This document shows, piece by piece, positions 15,816 to 24,606 of a stretch of DNA of 64,000 nt. The position numbers and the translations under genes are program-made. The notes below the pieces were generated by a model. That model had not been told where the DNA came from. It ran no database searches and saw only the letters and a list, made by a program, of their open reading frames with translations. This stretch comes from Pseudomonas floridensis (GTDB taxonomy: Bacteria; Pseudomonadota; Gammaproteobacteria; Pseudomonadales; Pseudomonadaceae). The DNA is taken from contig NZ_MUIO01000079.1 of assembly GCF_002087235.1 (NCBI RefSeq), forward strand, positions 1-64,000. Direction: 5' to 3'. The stretch's first letter is position 1; every line of letters begins with the position of its first letter.

Positions 15816-17161
15816 TTCGCTCGCTTCGCCTGCGCCTGATGCTGGGCGCTGCGACCCTGGCGGTCATTTTCATGCTGCTGATGCTGCCTGCCTTGCAGAG
15901 TGCCTTCAGCCTGGCGTTGCGTGGCGCCATCGAACAGCGGCTGGCGTCGGACGTCACCACGATGATCTCGGCGGCGCGGGTCGAGGACGATCACCTGTTG
16001 ATGCCGTCCCTGTTGCCCGGCGAGCAATTCAACCTGCCGGGCAGCCGGCTGATGGGCTACATCTATAACCGTCAGGGGCAGATGGTCTGGCGTTCGTTGT
16101 CCACCGAAGCGATCGACATCGATTACCGCCCAAGCTACGACGGGCAGGGCAGTCAATTCACCAAGATCAAGGAAGTCAACGGCGACGAGTACTTCGTTTA
16201 CGACGTCGAGATTCGCCTGCTGGGTGGGCGCAATGCCGCTTTCAGTATTGTCGCCGTGCAACCGTTGCGCGGTTATCAGGAAACCATCAACGGGTTGCGG
16301 CAAAAACTCTATTTCGGCTTTGGCACCGCCTTGCTGGTTCTGCTGGGTCTGTTATGGGGTGGCCTGACCTGGGGGCTGCGTGCGCTCAGGGGGTTGAGCC
16401 AGGAACTCGATCAGGTCGAGACCGGTGTGCGCGACAGCCTGAGTGAAAAACACCCCAGCGAACTGCTGCGTTTGACCGACTCGCTCAACCGTCTGCTGCG
16501 CAGCGAGCGCGAGCAACGGGCGCGCTACCGTGATTCGCTGGGCGATCTGGCCCACAGCCTGAAAACCCCGTTGGCCGTATTGCAGGGCGTCAGCGAAAAC
16601 ATCGCCAAGCGTCCCGAGGATGTCGAGCAGGCTCGCGTGCTGCAATCGCAGATCGAACGCATGAGTCAGCAGATCGGCTATCAATTGCAACGTGCCAGTC
16701 TGCGCAAGAGCGGGCTGGTGCGGCATCACGTCATGCTGCGGCCAGTGGTCGAAAGCCTGTGCAACACGCTGGACAAGGTGTACCGCGACAAGCAGGTCAA
16801 GGTCACGCTGGACCTGCCCGAGCAGTGTCAGGTGCACATGGAAGAAGGTGCACTGCTGGAGATGCTCGGCAATCTGCTGGAGAACGCTTATCGGCTGTGC
16901 CTGAGCGAGGTCCGCGTCAGTTTCAGCGAATCAGAATCGGGCGACGAACTGTGCGTCGAAGACGACGGTCCCGGCGTGCCGCAGTATCAACGCGCACGGA
17001 TACTGGAGCGCGGCGAACGCCTTGACCGCCAGAATCCGGGGCAGGGCATCGGACTGGCGGTGGTCAAGGACATCATCGAAAGCTACAGCGCGAAGCTGAC
17101 CCTGGACGACTCGCCGCTGGGCGGCGCGGCATTCAGGATTCACTTTCTGGCGCAAGGCTGA
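15812..17161 (+). CDS. phoQ: Sensor histidine kinase PhoQ
   Basis: This 449-residue kinase starts at GTG 15812 within the phoP stop (GTGA). It has a first membrane helix at residues about 8-30, a periplasmic domain with acidic stretches (STEAIDIDY, KEVNGDEYFVYDVE) and a second helix at about 168-190. A HAMP-like linker follows, then the PhoQ-type H-box GDLAHSLKTPLAVLQ and a HATPase (LENAYRL, EDDGPGVPQ, GQGIGLAVVKDI). PhoQ phosphorylates PhoP when divalent cations are scarce. Its 3' end overlaps the convergent M20 gene by 29 bp. Confidence 0.94.
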   Translation: MIRSLRLRLMLGAATLAVIFMLLMLPALQSAFSLALRGAIEQRLASDVTTMISAARVEDDHLLMPSLLPGEQFNLPGSRLMGYIYNRQGQMVWRSLSTEAIDIDYRPSYDGQGSQFTKIKEVNGDEYFVYDVEIRLLGGRNAAFSIVAVQPLRGYQETINGLRQKLYFGFGTALLVLLGLLWGGLTWGLRALRGLSQELDQVETGVRDSLSEKHPSELLRLTDSLNRLLRSEREQRARYRDSLGDLAHSLKTPLAVLQGVSENIAKRPEDVEQARVLQSQIERMSQQIGYQLQRASLRKSGLVRHHVMLRPVVESLCNTLDKVYRDKQVKVTLDLPEQCQVHMEEGALLEMLGNLLENAYRLCLSEVRVSFSESESGDELCVEDDGPGVPQYQRARILERGERLDRQNPGQGIGLAVVKDIIESYSAKLTLDDSPLGGAAFRIHFLAQG

Positions 17162-18287
17162 GTGGCCGGTCGGCCCAGTCTTGGATCAGCACGGCATACA
17201 GATCGACGCACTGCAGCAGCTTCTGCACGTCGCAATACTCGTCGACCTTGTGTGCCATGCTCGGCTCTCCCGGGCCGAGAATCAGGGTTGGCGGATAGCC
17301 AATGGCTGGCAGCAGCACCGCGGCATCGGTGAAGTAAGGCACGACCTGCGCCTGCAAGGGCGCTTCATGCAATGCCTGGCAGCGTGCAAAAACCTGTCGC
17401 ACCCAAGGATTGTCGAGATCGGCGCAGACACCGGGCAAGTCAATCAGCGTGCTCAGGTGCGCATCACTGCCCAGGTGCGCCGCCAGTCGCTCGCGAATCT
17501 CGTCATGGTCCAGATTGGGCGCGGTGCGCAGATCGAGGGTGAACGCGGCATAATCGGGCACCGAATTGATGTTCAGACCGCCGCTGATGGTGCCCACGTT
17601 CAAGGTCGGGTTGCGCATCAACGGGTGGGCAGGGCCCACCTCGAAGGTTTGCGCACGCTCGATATTGCGGGCGGCCAGGTAGATGGCATTGACGCCTTCT
17701 TCCGGCATGGCTCCGTGTGCGGTTCGACCGTGACTGGCGCACTGCAACCATAGCGCGCCCTTGTGCCCGAGCACGGGCTGGTTGGCGGTCGGTTCACCCA
17801 CCAGCAGCGCGCCCAGCTCACCCAGCAAATGAGGAGCGTCGTGGCACATGGCCTTGGCGCCGTCACAGCCGGTTTCTTCACCGCCGGTCAGCAACAGACG
17901 AACGCCGGGACCACGCTGAATGGCGGCACGACTGCGCTGGCACGCTACGATGAATGCCGCGATGCCGGCTTTCATGTCGCTGGCACCGCGTCCGTAGAGC
18001 AGACCGTCGACGATGTCACCGGCAAACGGTGAGTAACGCCAGCCAGCGTTGCCCAGCGGCACGGTGTCGAGGTGGCCGGTGAAGCCCAGCGGCTTGCCAG
18101 GCCCTTCGCCCTCCAGCCAGGCCACCAGATTGAAACGACGCTCGCCAAAGCGCTGCAACTGGCAGGCAAAACCTTGGCGGGTCAGTTGCTCGGCAAGAAA
18201 CGCAGCGCATTCCTCTTCATCGCCTGGCGGGTTGAGTGTCTCGAACGCCAGCAGGGCGCGGGTCAGGGCAATCGGGTCATCAAGCAT
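17133..18287 (-). CDS. M20-family metallodeacylase (ArgE/DapE-like), last gene of the LacI-linked operon
   Basis: This 384-residue zinc hydrolase has the ArgE/DapE/ACY1 signatures: metal ligands in GHLDTVPLG and GRGASDMKAG, the catalytic Glu pair in GGEETGCDG, and GEPTANQPVLGHKG. It would remove an acyl group from an amino acid or related amide in the cytoplasm. It closes a minus-strand cluster with a ribose-type ABC importer, a phosphotriesterase-like protein and an amidotransferase-like protein, 12 bp after the latter. The true acetylornithine deacetylase is normally encoded elsewhere, so this is probably a catabolic paralogue with unknown substrate. Confidence 0.85.
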   Translation of the reverse strand: MLDDPIALTRALLAFETLNPPGDEEECAAFLAEQLTRQGFACQLQRFGERRFNLVAWLEGEGPGKPLGFTGHLDTVPLGNAGWRYSPFAGDIVDGLLYGRGASDMKAGIAAFIVACQRSRAAIQRGPGVRLLLTGGEETGCDGAKAMCHDAPHLLGELGALLVGEPTANQPVLGHKGALWLQCASHGRTAHGAMPEEGVNAIYLAARNIERAQTFEVGPAHPLMRNPTLNVGTISGGLNINSVPDYAAFTLDLRTAPNLDHDEIRERLAAHLGSDAHLSTLIDLPGVCADLDNPWVRQVFARCQALHEAPLQAQVVPYFTDAAVLLPAIGYPPTLILGPGEPSMAHKVDEYCDVQKLLQCVDLYAVLIQDWADRPLSLAPESES

Positions 18288-18299
18288 GGAAGGCTCCCG

Positions 18300-19055
18300 T
18301 CAGGCGCTGCGTGTCAGCCAGTCGAGGCTGTTGATCCAGAACTGACGGTAGCCGTTCCAGTCGAGAAACGCTTCCGGCAGCCAGTGTTCGGACAGGTCGC
18401 TGGTCCATGCCAGAGTACGCCCGGCACCGACTTCACGGGCCGCGAGCAACGGATGGTTTGTGCCTTCCACGGTGGCAAGCAATTGGGCTTGCGGGTGCAA
18501 CTCCACTTCGTTGTAACCCAGCAGATAAGGCCACTCGCCGTCCAGGCCGCTCAGGATCGGGTGCTCGCCCTTGATTTGCGGCAGAAAACCTTCGGGCACT
18601 TCAACGCGATCGTCGTAAGGCAGGCAACGCACCGGCAGCACTTCTTCCACTGCCGTGCCGCGATAGCGTGCGCCACCGTTGATGCCCTGAAAGCTGAAGT
18701 AACCGCCGACCATCATCAGCGCGCCACCTTGCAGCACGTAATCACGCAAGGCCTTGAGGCGGTTGGGCGTGCGTCGGCCGCGCAGCCAGGTGTCGGGATG
18801 CAGCAGCAGCGTATTGGCCCCGATGTCGGAAAGGATGACCGCTTCATAACGGTTCAGGTCTTCGACGGAGGCCGGAAAGTCTGTCTGCGCCTGATCGGCA
18901 CACATTTGCGTGATCTGATAATCGCTGTCGGCCATGACCGACAGCAAGCGCCGGGCGCCGTTGTGGGCGGTGACACTGTCGAACTGGTCGAAGCCCTTGA
19001 TGTGGGTCGACGTGCTGACCCAGGATTCGCCAGCCAGTAATACGGACTTTTTCAT
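18300..19055 (-). CDS. Glutamine-amidotransferase-like protein (GATase1-like)
   Basis: This 251-residue protein fits the GATase1-like family of flavodoxin-fold proteins (MKKSVLLAGESWVS start, LKALRDYVLQGGALMMVGGYFSFQG, PEGFLPQIKGEHPIL, GRTLAWTSDLSEHW). Such proteins sit in catabolic operons, and their reaction is not established. The nucleophile Cys of true class I glutamine amidotransferases is replaced here by the GGYFSF segment, so ammonia transfer from glutamine is unlikely. It lies between the phosphotriesterase-like and M20 genes and is probably co-transcribed. Confidence 0.75.
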   Translation of the reverse strand: MKKSVLLAGESWVSTSTHIKGFDQFDSVTAHNGARRLLSVMADSDYQITQMCADQAQTDFPASVEDLNRYEAVILSDIGANTLLLHPDTWLRGRRTPNRLKALRDYVLQGGALMMVGGYFSFQGINGGARYRGTAVEEVLPVRCLPYDDRVEVPEGFLPQIKGEHPILSGLDGEWPYLLGYNEVELHPQAQLLATVEGTNHPLLAAREVGAGRTLAWTSDLSEHWLPEAFLDWNGYRQFWINSLDWLTRSA

Positions 19056-19085
19056 GGTGAGTATTCCTTTGCAGTGAAAATGGAC

Positions 19086-20165
19086 CTAGAAGCCGCGCTG
19101 GAACACCCGGCGCGGGTTATCGATCAAGAGGGTTTCCAGTTGCTCGCCGGTGACGCCGTGACGGCGCAGGCGCGGGACGAAATGTTTGAGCAGGTAGCCG
19201 TAGCCATGTCCGCCGTAGCGGGTCAGCATGGTTTTCAGAAAAACATCCTGAGACAACAGCACGCGTGAGCCGAATCCGCGCTCGAGCAGCGCAACGATGG
19301 CGCGGGCGTTTTCCTCATCGCCGGGCGACTGGGCGTGCTCGTCCGCGAAGTAATAGCTCATGCCGATCATGTCGTATTCGAGAAACGCGCCGCGCTCGGC
19401 CAGTGCATGCTGGTATGCGGGGTCGCTGTGGCTGGGGTTCATGTGGCACAGCACGGTATGCCTCGGGTCGGCGCCTTCTGCCTCGACGATGTCCAGTACC
19501 CGATGGCCCAGACGCTCCCAGCCAGGCAAATGCACCGAAAGCGGCACACCGGTGGCGGCACTGGCGCGGGCGGCTGCGCGCAATGACTTTTCTTCGTTCG
19601 GGGTGAAGGCGGCAGACACGCCGATTTCACCGATCAGCCCGGCGATCACCTCAGGTTTTTCTTCGCCGCCGCCCACGTCATGGATGATCTGCTCTGTCAG
19701 TTGCTCGAGCGACTGCTCGTGCACGTACCTGGGGTGCGACGGTTCGAGGTAGAACCCTGCGCCCATGATGATGTTCAGGCCGGTAGTGCGGGCAATGCGC
19801 TGCAAGGCTTTCGGGTCGCGGCCGATGCCCAGGTTCGTCGGATCGACCACGGTTTCGCCGCCCAGCGCACGGTATTTCGACAGCTCCTCGCAGGCCAGAT
19901 CGACATCGAACAACTGGCAGTTGTCACGGCTGACCAGCGGGTTCATATACAGCTCGCCCAGCAGCTCGATGCTCACCGGGCGCTCGGCCAGATGGCGTTC
20001 GCCGCAGCAACTGGGTGGAACCCACTTGCCCGAAGCATCCAGCAGGATGTGTTCGTGCATCAGGGTCACGCCGAGACGGTCGACGGGAATGGGGCCGAGC
20101 ACGCTCATGGCGTGGCCGCTGTCGACGCCGACCGGCAGCGGTGACGGGTGACGAAACAGGCTCAT
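19086..20165 (-). CDS. Phosphotriesterase-family hydrolase
   Basis: This 359-residue amidohydrolase-superfamily enzyme has the metal motif HEH (LMHEHILLD), a bridging Glu in IGEIGVS in place of the carboxylated Lys of true phosphotriesterase, His residues in SVHLPGW and VLCHMNPSH, and the final Asp in LSQDVFLK. A Glu bridge is found in PHP-like and some lactonase members, so a lactone or phosphoester of the imported compound is a plausible substrate. The start overlaps the permease stop by 4 bp, indicating translational coupling. Confidence 0.88.
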   Translation of the reverse strand: MSLFRHPSPLPVGVDSGHAMSVLGPIPVDRLGVTLMHEHILLDASGKWVPPSCCGERHLAERPVSIELLGELYMNPLVSRDNCQLFDVDLACEELSKYRALGGETVVDPTNLGIGRDPKALQRIARTTGLNIIMGAGFYLEPSHPRYVHEQSLEQLTEQIIHDVGGGEEKPEVIAGLIGEIGVSAAFTPNEEKSLRAAARASAATGVPLSVHLPGWERLGHRVLDIVEAEGADPRHTVLCHMNPSHSDPAYQHALAERGAFLEYDMIGMSYYFADEHAQSPGDEENARAIVALLERGFGSRVLLSQDVFLKTMLTRYGGHGYGYLLKHFVPRLRRHGVTGEQLETLLIDNPRRVFQRGF

Positions 20166-21181
20166 GCTCCGGCCCTCCCGAGTGGCCGACCGGTGCGCAG
20201 GATGCGCGTATTCAGCCAGATGGCCAGCAGCACGATCAGGCCGGTGGCGATTTGCGTGTAGAACGGTGAAATGTGCGCCAGGATCAGACCGTTCTTGATG
20301 GCGGCCATGGTCAGCACCCCGAGCAAGGTGCCGACGATGGTGCCGAAACCGCCGAACAGGCTGGTGCTGCCCAGCACCACGGCTGCGATCACTTCCAGTT
20401 CGAAACCTTCACCCTGGTTGGACGAACCGCTGCCCAGCCGTGCAGTGACAATCATGCCCGCGAGTGCCGCCGCCATGCCGCTGAGCATGTACACCCGCAG
20501 CAGCACACCGCGGTGGTTCACGCCCGCGCGACGTACGCTTTCGGCATTGGCGCCGATGCCGGTGAGGTAACGCCCGAAGCGCATCTTGCCAAGCATCAAC
20601 GCGCCGCCAAGCGCCACCAGCAAGGCCAGCCAGGCGGCTAGCGGCACGCCGAGAAACCAGCCGCGACCCAGGGCCAGAAACAGCGTCTCTTCACGGGGCA
20701 CGGGAATCGAATAGCCTTGTGTCAGCAGCATGGCCATACCGCGAATGATCGTCAGCGTGGCCAGGGTGACGATGAACGCCGGGATCCCCGCGTAGGCAAT
20801 GAAATAACCGTTCATGGCCCCGATGAGTGCTCCAACGCCCAGCCCGCCGAGCAGCACCACCGGCCACGGCAGGTGCCAGACGTTGAGTGCCATCGCCGCG
20901 AGCGCACCGACCAGGGCCAGCGTCGAGCCGACCGACAGATCAATGCCACCTGTGGTGACCACCAGCGTCATTGCCACGGCAACGATCAGCAACGGTGCGT
21001 TCTGGCGGATGACATTGAGCAGGTTGGCGCTGCTCAGGAAGTTGTCCGTCACCACGGTGAACAGCACGAAGCACAGGGCGAAAAACAGACCGATACTGAC
21101 TACGCCGGGAAAGTCATGCGCCAGACGTTTGAGCGGCGACTGATGCAAAATGCGTTGGCGCGTGAGGTCGAGTGTGTTCAT
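20162..21181 (-). CDS. ABC transporter permease, ribose/RbsC type
   Basis: This 339-residue inner-membrane protein is of the branched-chain/ribose permease family: about eight to ten hydrophobic helices, the conserved segment TGGIDLSVGSTLALVGALAA and the ATPase-contact loop GANAESVRRAG. It would form the channel for uptake of a sugar or nucleoside-like solute with the ATPase and binding protein encoded just upstream. It is third in the operon and overlaps the phosphotriesterase-like gene by 4 bp. Confidence 0.92.
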   Translation of the reverse strand: MNTLDLTRQRILHQSPLKRLAHDFPGVVSIGLFFALCFVLFTVVTDNFLSSANLLNVIRQNAPLLIVAVAMTLVVTTGGIDLSVGSTLALVGALAAMALNVWHLPWPVVLLGGLGVGALIGAMNGYFIAYAGIPAFIVTLATLTIIRGMAMLLTQGYSIPVPREETLFLALGRGWFLGVPLAAWLALLVALGGALMLGKMRFGRYLTGIGANAESVRRAGVNHRGVLLRVYMLSGMAAALAGMIVTARLGSGSSNQGEGFELEVIAAVVLGSTSLFGGFGTIVGTLLGVLTMAAIKNGLILAHISPFYTQIATGLIVLLAIWLNTRILRTGRPLGRAGA

Positions 21182-21195
21182 GGGTTCATGTCCTC

Positions 21196-21972
21196 TCAGG
21201 CACAGGCGGAACGGGCGCTGAATTTGTGCCCGACGATGAGTTCGACGACTTCGTTGAGGTCGGTGTCTGCAATCCGTCGCTCTGCCAGGTTGGTGCCGTC
21301 GTACATCACCATGAGGCGGTCGCAGACCAGAAACAGGTCCTGCAGCCGGTGCGTGATCAGGATCACGCTCACCCCCTGGCGACTGATGGTGCGGATCAAC
21401 TCCAGCACCGCTTCGACTTCTGCCACCGCGAGCGCCGCAGTGGGTTCATCCATGATCAGCACCTTGGGCCCGAACGCGGCGGCCCTGGCGATCGCAACGG
21501 CCTGGCGCTGGCCGCCGGACAGGTGCCGGACTTGCGCACGGGTGTCCGGAATGGTGATGCCCAGCGCTTCGAGAATCTGCCGTGCTTCCAGGTGCATGCG
21601 TTTCTCGTCGAGCAACGGCACGCCCAGCACCCGACGCATCGGCTCGCGACCCATGAACAGATTACCGGCCACATCCACCGTGTCGCACAGCGACAGGTCC
21701 TGATAGACCATCTGGATATGGCAGCGCTGCGCATCGGCCGGACCGCTGAAGCTGACGTCTTCGCCATCGATGGCGATGCGGCCGCTCGTGGGCAGTTCGG
21801 CCCCGGAAAGAATCTTGGTCAGAGTCGACTTGCCGGCACCGTTGTCGCCCACCAGGCCCAACACTTCGCCGGGCTGCAATAGCAGGTCGACGCCGCGCAG
21901 CGAGGCGATCGAGCCGTAATGTTTGGTGATGCCAGTCATCTGCACTCGAGGCACTGCGTCAGGCGTAAGCAT
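21196..21972 (-). CDS. ABC transporter ATP-binding protein, single-domain sugar type
   Basis: This 258-residue ATPase has Walker A GDNGAGKST, the signature LSGGQRQAVAIARA, Walker B VLIMDEPTAAL and the switch His in LITHRL. Unlike RbsA it has a single nucleotide-binding domain, so it must act as a homodimer. It follows the binding-protein gene by 10 bp and precedes the permease. The combination of one short ATPase, one permease and one binding protein is typical of FrcA- and YtfR-related sugar uptake systems in proteobacteria. Confidence 0.93.
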   Translation of the reverse strand: MLTPDAVPRVQMTGITKHYGSIASLRGVDLLLQPGEVLGLVGDNGAGKSTLTKILSGAELPTSGRIAIDGEDVSFSGPADAQRCHIQMVYQDLSLCDTVDVAGNLFMGREPMRRVLGVPLLDEKRMHLEARQILEALGITIPDTRAQVRHLSGGQRQAVAIARAAAFGPKVLIMDEPTAALAVAEVEAVLELIRTISRQGVSVILITHRLQDLFLVCDRLMVMYDGTNLAERRIADTDLNEVVELIVGHKFSARSACA

Positions 21973-21982
21973 ACTGAGCCCC

Positions 21983-22933
21983 TTATTTGAATTCGGCGCG
22001 ATACGCGTCCAGGTTGGCTTTGGTCACCAGCGTGACGGGGATGCTCTGCTCGCGCGCCACGGTTTTCCCGGACAACAGCGCCAGAGCCGATTCCACCGCG
22101 GTCTTGCCCATGGCCTGGGTATTCTGTTGCACGACCACGGCGACGGACCCGTCATCCAGGCCTTGCACGGCCTGGGAAGACAGGTCCCAGCCGAAGATCT
22201 TCACCCGTTCACCGGCACCTTGCGACACGCTTGCCGCGACCGAGCCAATCAGGGCGGGCTCGCCGGTGGCATAGATGATCTGCAGGTCGGGGTTGGCGGT
22301 CAGCAGGTTTTCGGCGGCGGCCTGGGCGGTGTCCTGCACATTGTTGCCATCGACGGTATTGACGATCTTCGCTTGGCTGGCGCTTTTGGCCAGACCTTCG
22401 CGAAAGCCGTCCAGGCGCAGGTTCTGCACGTAGGAGCCGAGCGCGCCAACCACGCCGATGCTGGCTTTGCCCGCGAGTTCGCGATTGATGTACTGGCCGG
22501 TGTACTCGCCGATCTGGCGCGCCGCTTCGCGGTTATCCACCCCGACCTGCACGGCGTTGTCGCCATTGATCACGGCATCGATTGCGACCACCGGTATGCC
22601 GGCCTGGCTGGCGGCGGTGACGGCCGGTTTGATGCCGTTGACGTCGATGGCGCAGACCAGAATCGCATCGAACCTGTCCTGAATGTATGCCTCGATGGCG
22701 TCATTCTGGGCGGAGGGATTGTCGTTGGCGTTGAACACCACCAGTTCCGCCCCGGCGGCCTTGGCGGCGGTTTGAGCGCCTTGAGTGATCTGGGTGAAAT
22801 ACAGTGCTTGCTGATTGACCTGAACCAGTGCCAGACGTTTGCCGCTTTGTGCCTGGCTGAAGGTTGAAAACGCCAGAGCCAGGACGATGCCCAGGGTCAG
22901 GGTGAAACGCTTGCTTGAACGCAGCATTGCCAT
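21983..22933 (-). CDS. Periplasmic sugar-binding protein (RbsB-like)
   Basis: This 316-residue type I periplasmic binding protein has a signal peptide (RFTLTLGIVLALAFSTFSQA) and the RbsB-like features of two Rossmann lobes, with GAELVVFNANDN, DAILVCAIDVNGIKPAVTAA, GIPVVAIDAVING and a closing domain NPDLQIIYATGEPALIG. It captures the substrate for the importer. It is the first gene of the operon, behind AGGAGGAT and a 14-bp palindrome matching LacI-type operators. The ligand cannot be named; pentoses, polyols or nucleosides are the usual choices. Confidence 0.92.
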   Translation of the reverse strand: MAMLRSSKRFTLTLGIVLALAFSTFSQAQSGKRLALVQVNQQALYFTQITQGAQTAAKAAGAELVVFNANDNPSAQNDAIEAYIQDRFDAILVCAIDVNGIKPAVTAASQAGIPVVAIDAVINGDNAVQVGVDNREAARQIGEYTGQYINRELAGKASIGVVGALGSYVQNLRLDGFREGLAKSASQAKIVNTVDGNNVQDTAQAAAENLLTANPDLQIIYATGEPALIGSVAASVSQGAGERVKIFGWDLSSQAVQGLDDGSVAVVVQQNTQAMGKTAVESALALLSGKTVAREQSIPVTLVTKANLDAYRAEFK

Positions 22934-22969
22934 CCTCCTTGCCCGCTTTCCAACGCAGAAAACGGATCG

Positions 22970-22983
22970 GTAAACCGGTTTAC
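22970..22983. promoter_or_regulatory. LacI-type operator in front of the ABC/hydrolase operon
   Basis: GTAAACCGGTTTAC is a perfect 14-bp palindrome with the central CG typical of LacI/PurR-family operators. It lies 37 bp upstream of the binding-protein start, where it would block transcription, and faces the lacI-type gene at 23175. Confidence 0.8.
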
Positions 22984-23174
22984 TAAAAAGTCTTGAAAAA
23001 GGGCAAACAGTATTTACCCTCAGCTTCCCGAGAGGGTTGAAGCAGAATGTGTGCCAGTCATCGCCAGTCCCGCCGCAGGCCTTGCCACGCGGCGTTATCC
23101 GCCAAAATCTGAGGTGTGCGCCGCCTGGTCGGCGTGCACCGCATGAATGCGCGGTGTTACTTGATGCCCCATGA

Positions 23175-24188
23175 TCAATCGATGTGCATCGCTACCGTGC
23201 CTCGGCAGATCAGTTCCACCGGCACACGTTCGACACTGGCTGTGCAGGCACCGTCGGTCATCCGTTGCAGCAGCAGGGCGACGCCACGGCGACCCAGTTC
23301 TCGTGAGGACTGGCGGATCGTGCACAACGGCGGGGTCAACAGGCTGGCATACACCGCGTCATCGAACCCCACCAGCGACATGGCGTCAGGCACACCGATG
23401 TTGCGTGCACGCAGGGTGTCGAGCACGCCCAGGGCGATGAAGTCGCTGGCGGCGAAAATGGCTTGTGGCGGGCTGGCCAGTTCAAGGAGCTGTTGGGTGG
23501 CGACGCGGCCGTATTCCCGGCTGTAATCGCCGAAACGCAGATATTCGGGTGTTTCTGCGATACCTGCCGCCGCCAGCGCCTGGCGATAACCTGCATAGCG
23601 CTCGCGTACACTCATCAGCGCAGGCGGACCGGATACATGCGCGATGCGCCGATGGCCGTGGCGGATCAGATAATCCGTCGCCAGACGTCCGCCCTCGTGG
23701 TTGTCGGCAAACACTTTGGGTTGGGCAGTGCCGGGGACGTCTTCATCGAGCAGAATGATGTTTCGATAATCAGCCAGTTGCCCGGCCAGAGTGCCATCGT
23801 CCGGACGGTTGCTTACCAGAAGCAAGCCATCGACGCTGCGCGAGTCCAGCCAGCGAACGAAAGTGCTTTCACGTTCGAGCAAATTACGTGTCACGCACAG
23901 CACCAGGTTGTAGCCGTTGGCGGATGCCTCCTCTTCGGCAGCGTCGGCCAACTCGGCAAAGAACGGGTTGGCGATGTCGGGCAACACCAGCCCAATGGTT
24001 TCACTGCCACCTTTGCTCAAGCGTCGCGCCAGACTGTTGCCACGGTAGTCCAGGGCTTTCAGTGCCTTGTCGATACGCTGAGCGGTTTCGGCTGGCAGGC
24101 TGATGCTGTTGTTGAGATAGCGTGACACCGCAGCCTTTGAAAGGCCTGCATGGTTGGCGACATCCTGGAGCGTTACGGGTTTGGTCAT
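23175..24188 (-). CDS. LacI-family transcriptional repressor
   Basis: This 337-residue regulator has the N-terminal helix-turn-helix TLQDVANHAGLSKAAVSRYLNN with the hinge helix, followed by a periplasmic-binding-protein fold effector domain (GLVLPDIANPFFAEL, GLLLVSNRPDD, PQAIFAASDFIALGVL, VGFDDAVYASLLTPPLCTI). ATG 24188 gives the usual family length; the frame is open further upstream. It precedes the ABC/phosphotriesterase operon on the same strand and most likely represses it through the palindrome at 22970. Confidence 0.92.
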   Translation of the reverse strand: MTKPVTLQDVANHAGLSKAAVSRYLNNSISLPAETAQRIDKALKALDYRGNSLARRLSKGGSETIGLVLPDIANPFFAELADAAEEEASANGYNLVLCVTRNLLERESTFVRWLDSRSVDGLLLVSNRPDDGTLAGQLADYRNIILLDEDVPGTAQPKVFADNHEGGRLATDYLIRHGHRRIAHVSGPPALMSVRERYAGYRQALAAAGIAETPEYLRFGDYSREYGRVATQQLLELASPPQAIFAASDFIALGVLDTLRARNIGVPDAMSLVGFDDAVYASLLTPPLCTIRQSSRELGRRGVALLLQRMTDGACTASVERVPVELICRGTVAMHID

Positions 24189-24305
24189 GGTGGCCGGTGT
24201 GGGGCAGTTGAAAACACGGGGCGTCAGGCGCGGGCAGTGTTGCATATTGTCGTCGCGGGTAGCGAGCCGGGAAGGGTGCCCGACCGGACCGCGCACGGGT
24301 GAGTC

Positions 24306-24323
24306 GTTTCGTCGTTACGAAAC
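24306..24323. promoter_or_regulatory. Inverted repeat in the lacI-dctA intergenic region
   Basis: GTTTCGT and ACGAAAC are exact reverse complements separated by CGTT. It lies about 120 bp upstream of the lacI-type start and 140 bp upstream of the sigma-54 promoter, so either gene could be the target. The binding protein is unknown. Confidence 0.4.
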
Positions 24324-24372
24324 ATCGGGGAGGCGGATACCCGCCACTGCGGCCGGTTTTTCGGCTCGATAC

Positions 24373-24386
24373 GGCGGAAAACCGCC
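24373..24386. promoter_or_regulatory. Possible DctD upstream activator site
   Basis: GGCGGAAAACCGCC is an inverted repeat resembling the rhizobial DctD site core TGCGGAAAnCCGCA. It lies about 80 bp upstream of the sigma-54 promoter of dctA, the distance expected for an enhancer site. A related half-site, TTTTTCCGGTTTCCG, follows at about 24392. Confidence 0.5.
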
Positions 24387-24462
24387 ACCTGTTTTTCCGG
24401 TTTCCGTCTATCGTTAGCCCCACGGCCTTGTAAACCGGGGCCTTGATGTCATTTGGCCTCTA

Positions 24463-24478
24463 TGGCACGCCTATTGCT
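24463..24478 (+). promoter_or_regulatory. Sigma-54 promoter of dctA
   Basis: TGGCACGCCTATTGCT matches the sigma-54 consensus TGGCACG-N4-TTGCW exactly, with GG and GC at the required -24/-12 spacing. Transcription would begin near 24490, about 115 bp upstream of dctA. Sigma-54 control by DctB/DctD is well known for dctA genes. Confidence 0.9.
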
Positions 24479-24606
24479 ATCTAACCGGCAGAGGTCTGCC
24501 CCGCGCAGCTCGACAAAACAAATCCCTCCAGTGCAGGAGGGTTAGCGCTTTATAGGCTCGCGTGCATCAGGTAACGATGCCGACGATGCCCTTGAGGATA
24601 ACTGCA

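Noticed and set aside
18300-19055. Calling the GATase1-like protein a true glutamine amidotransferase
   Set aside because: The expected nucleophile Cys is not visible at the elbow position, so glutamine hydrolysis is not supported.
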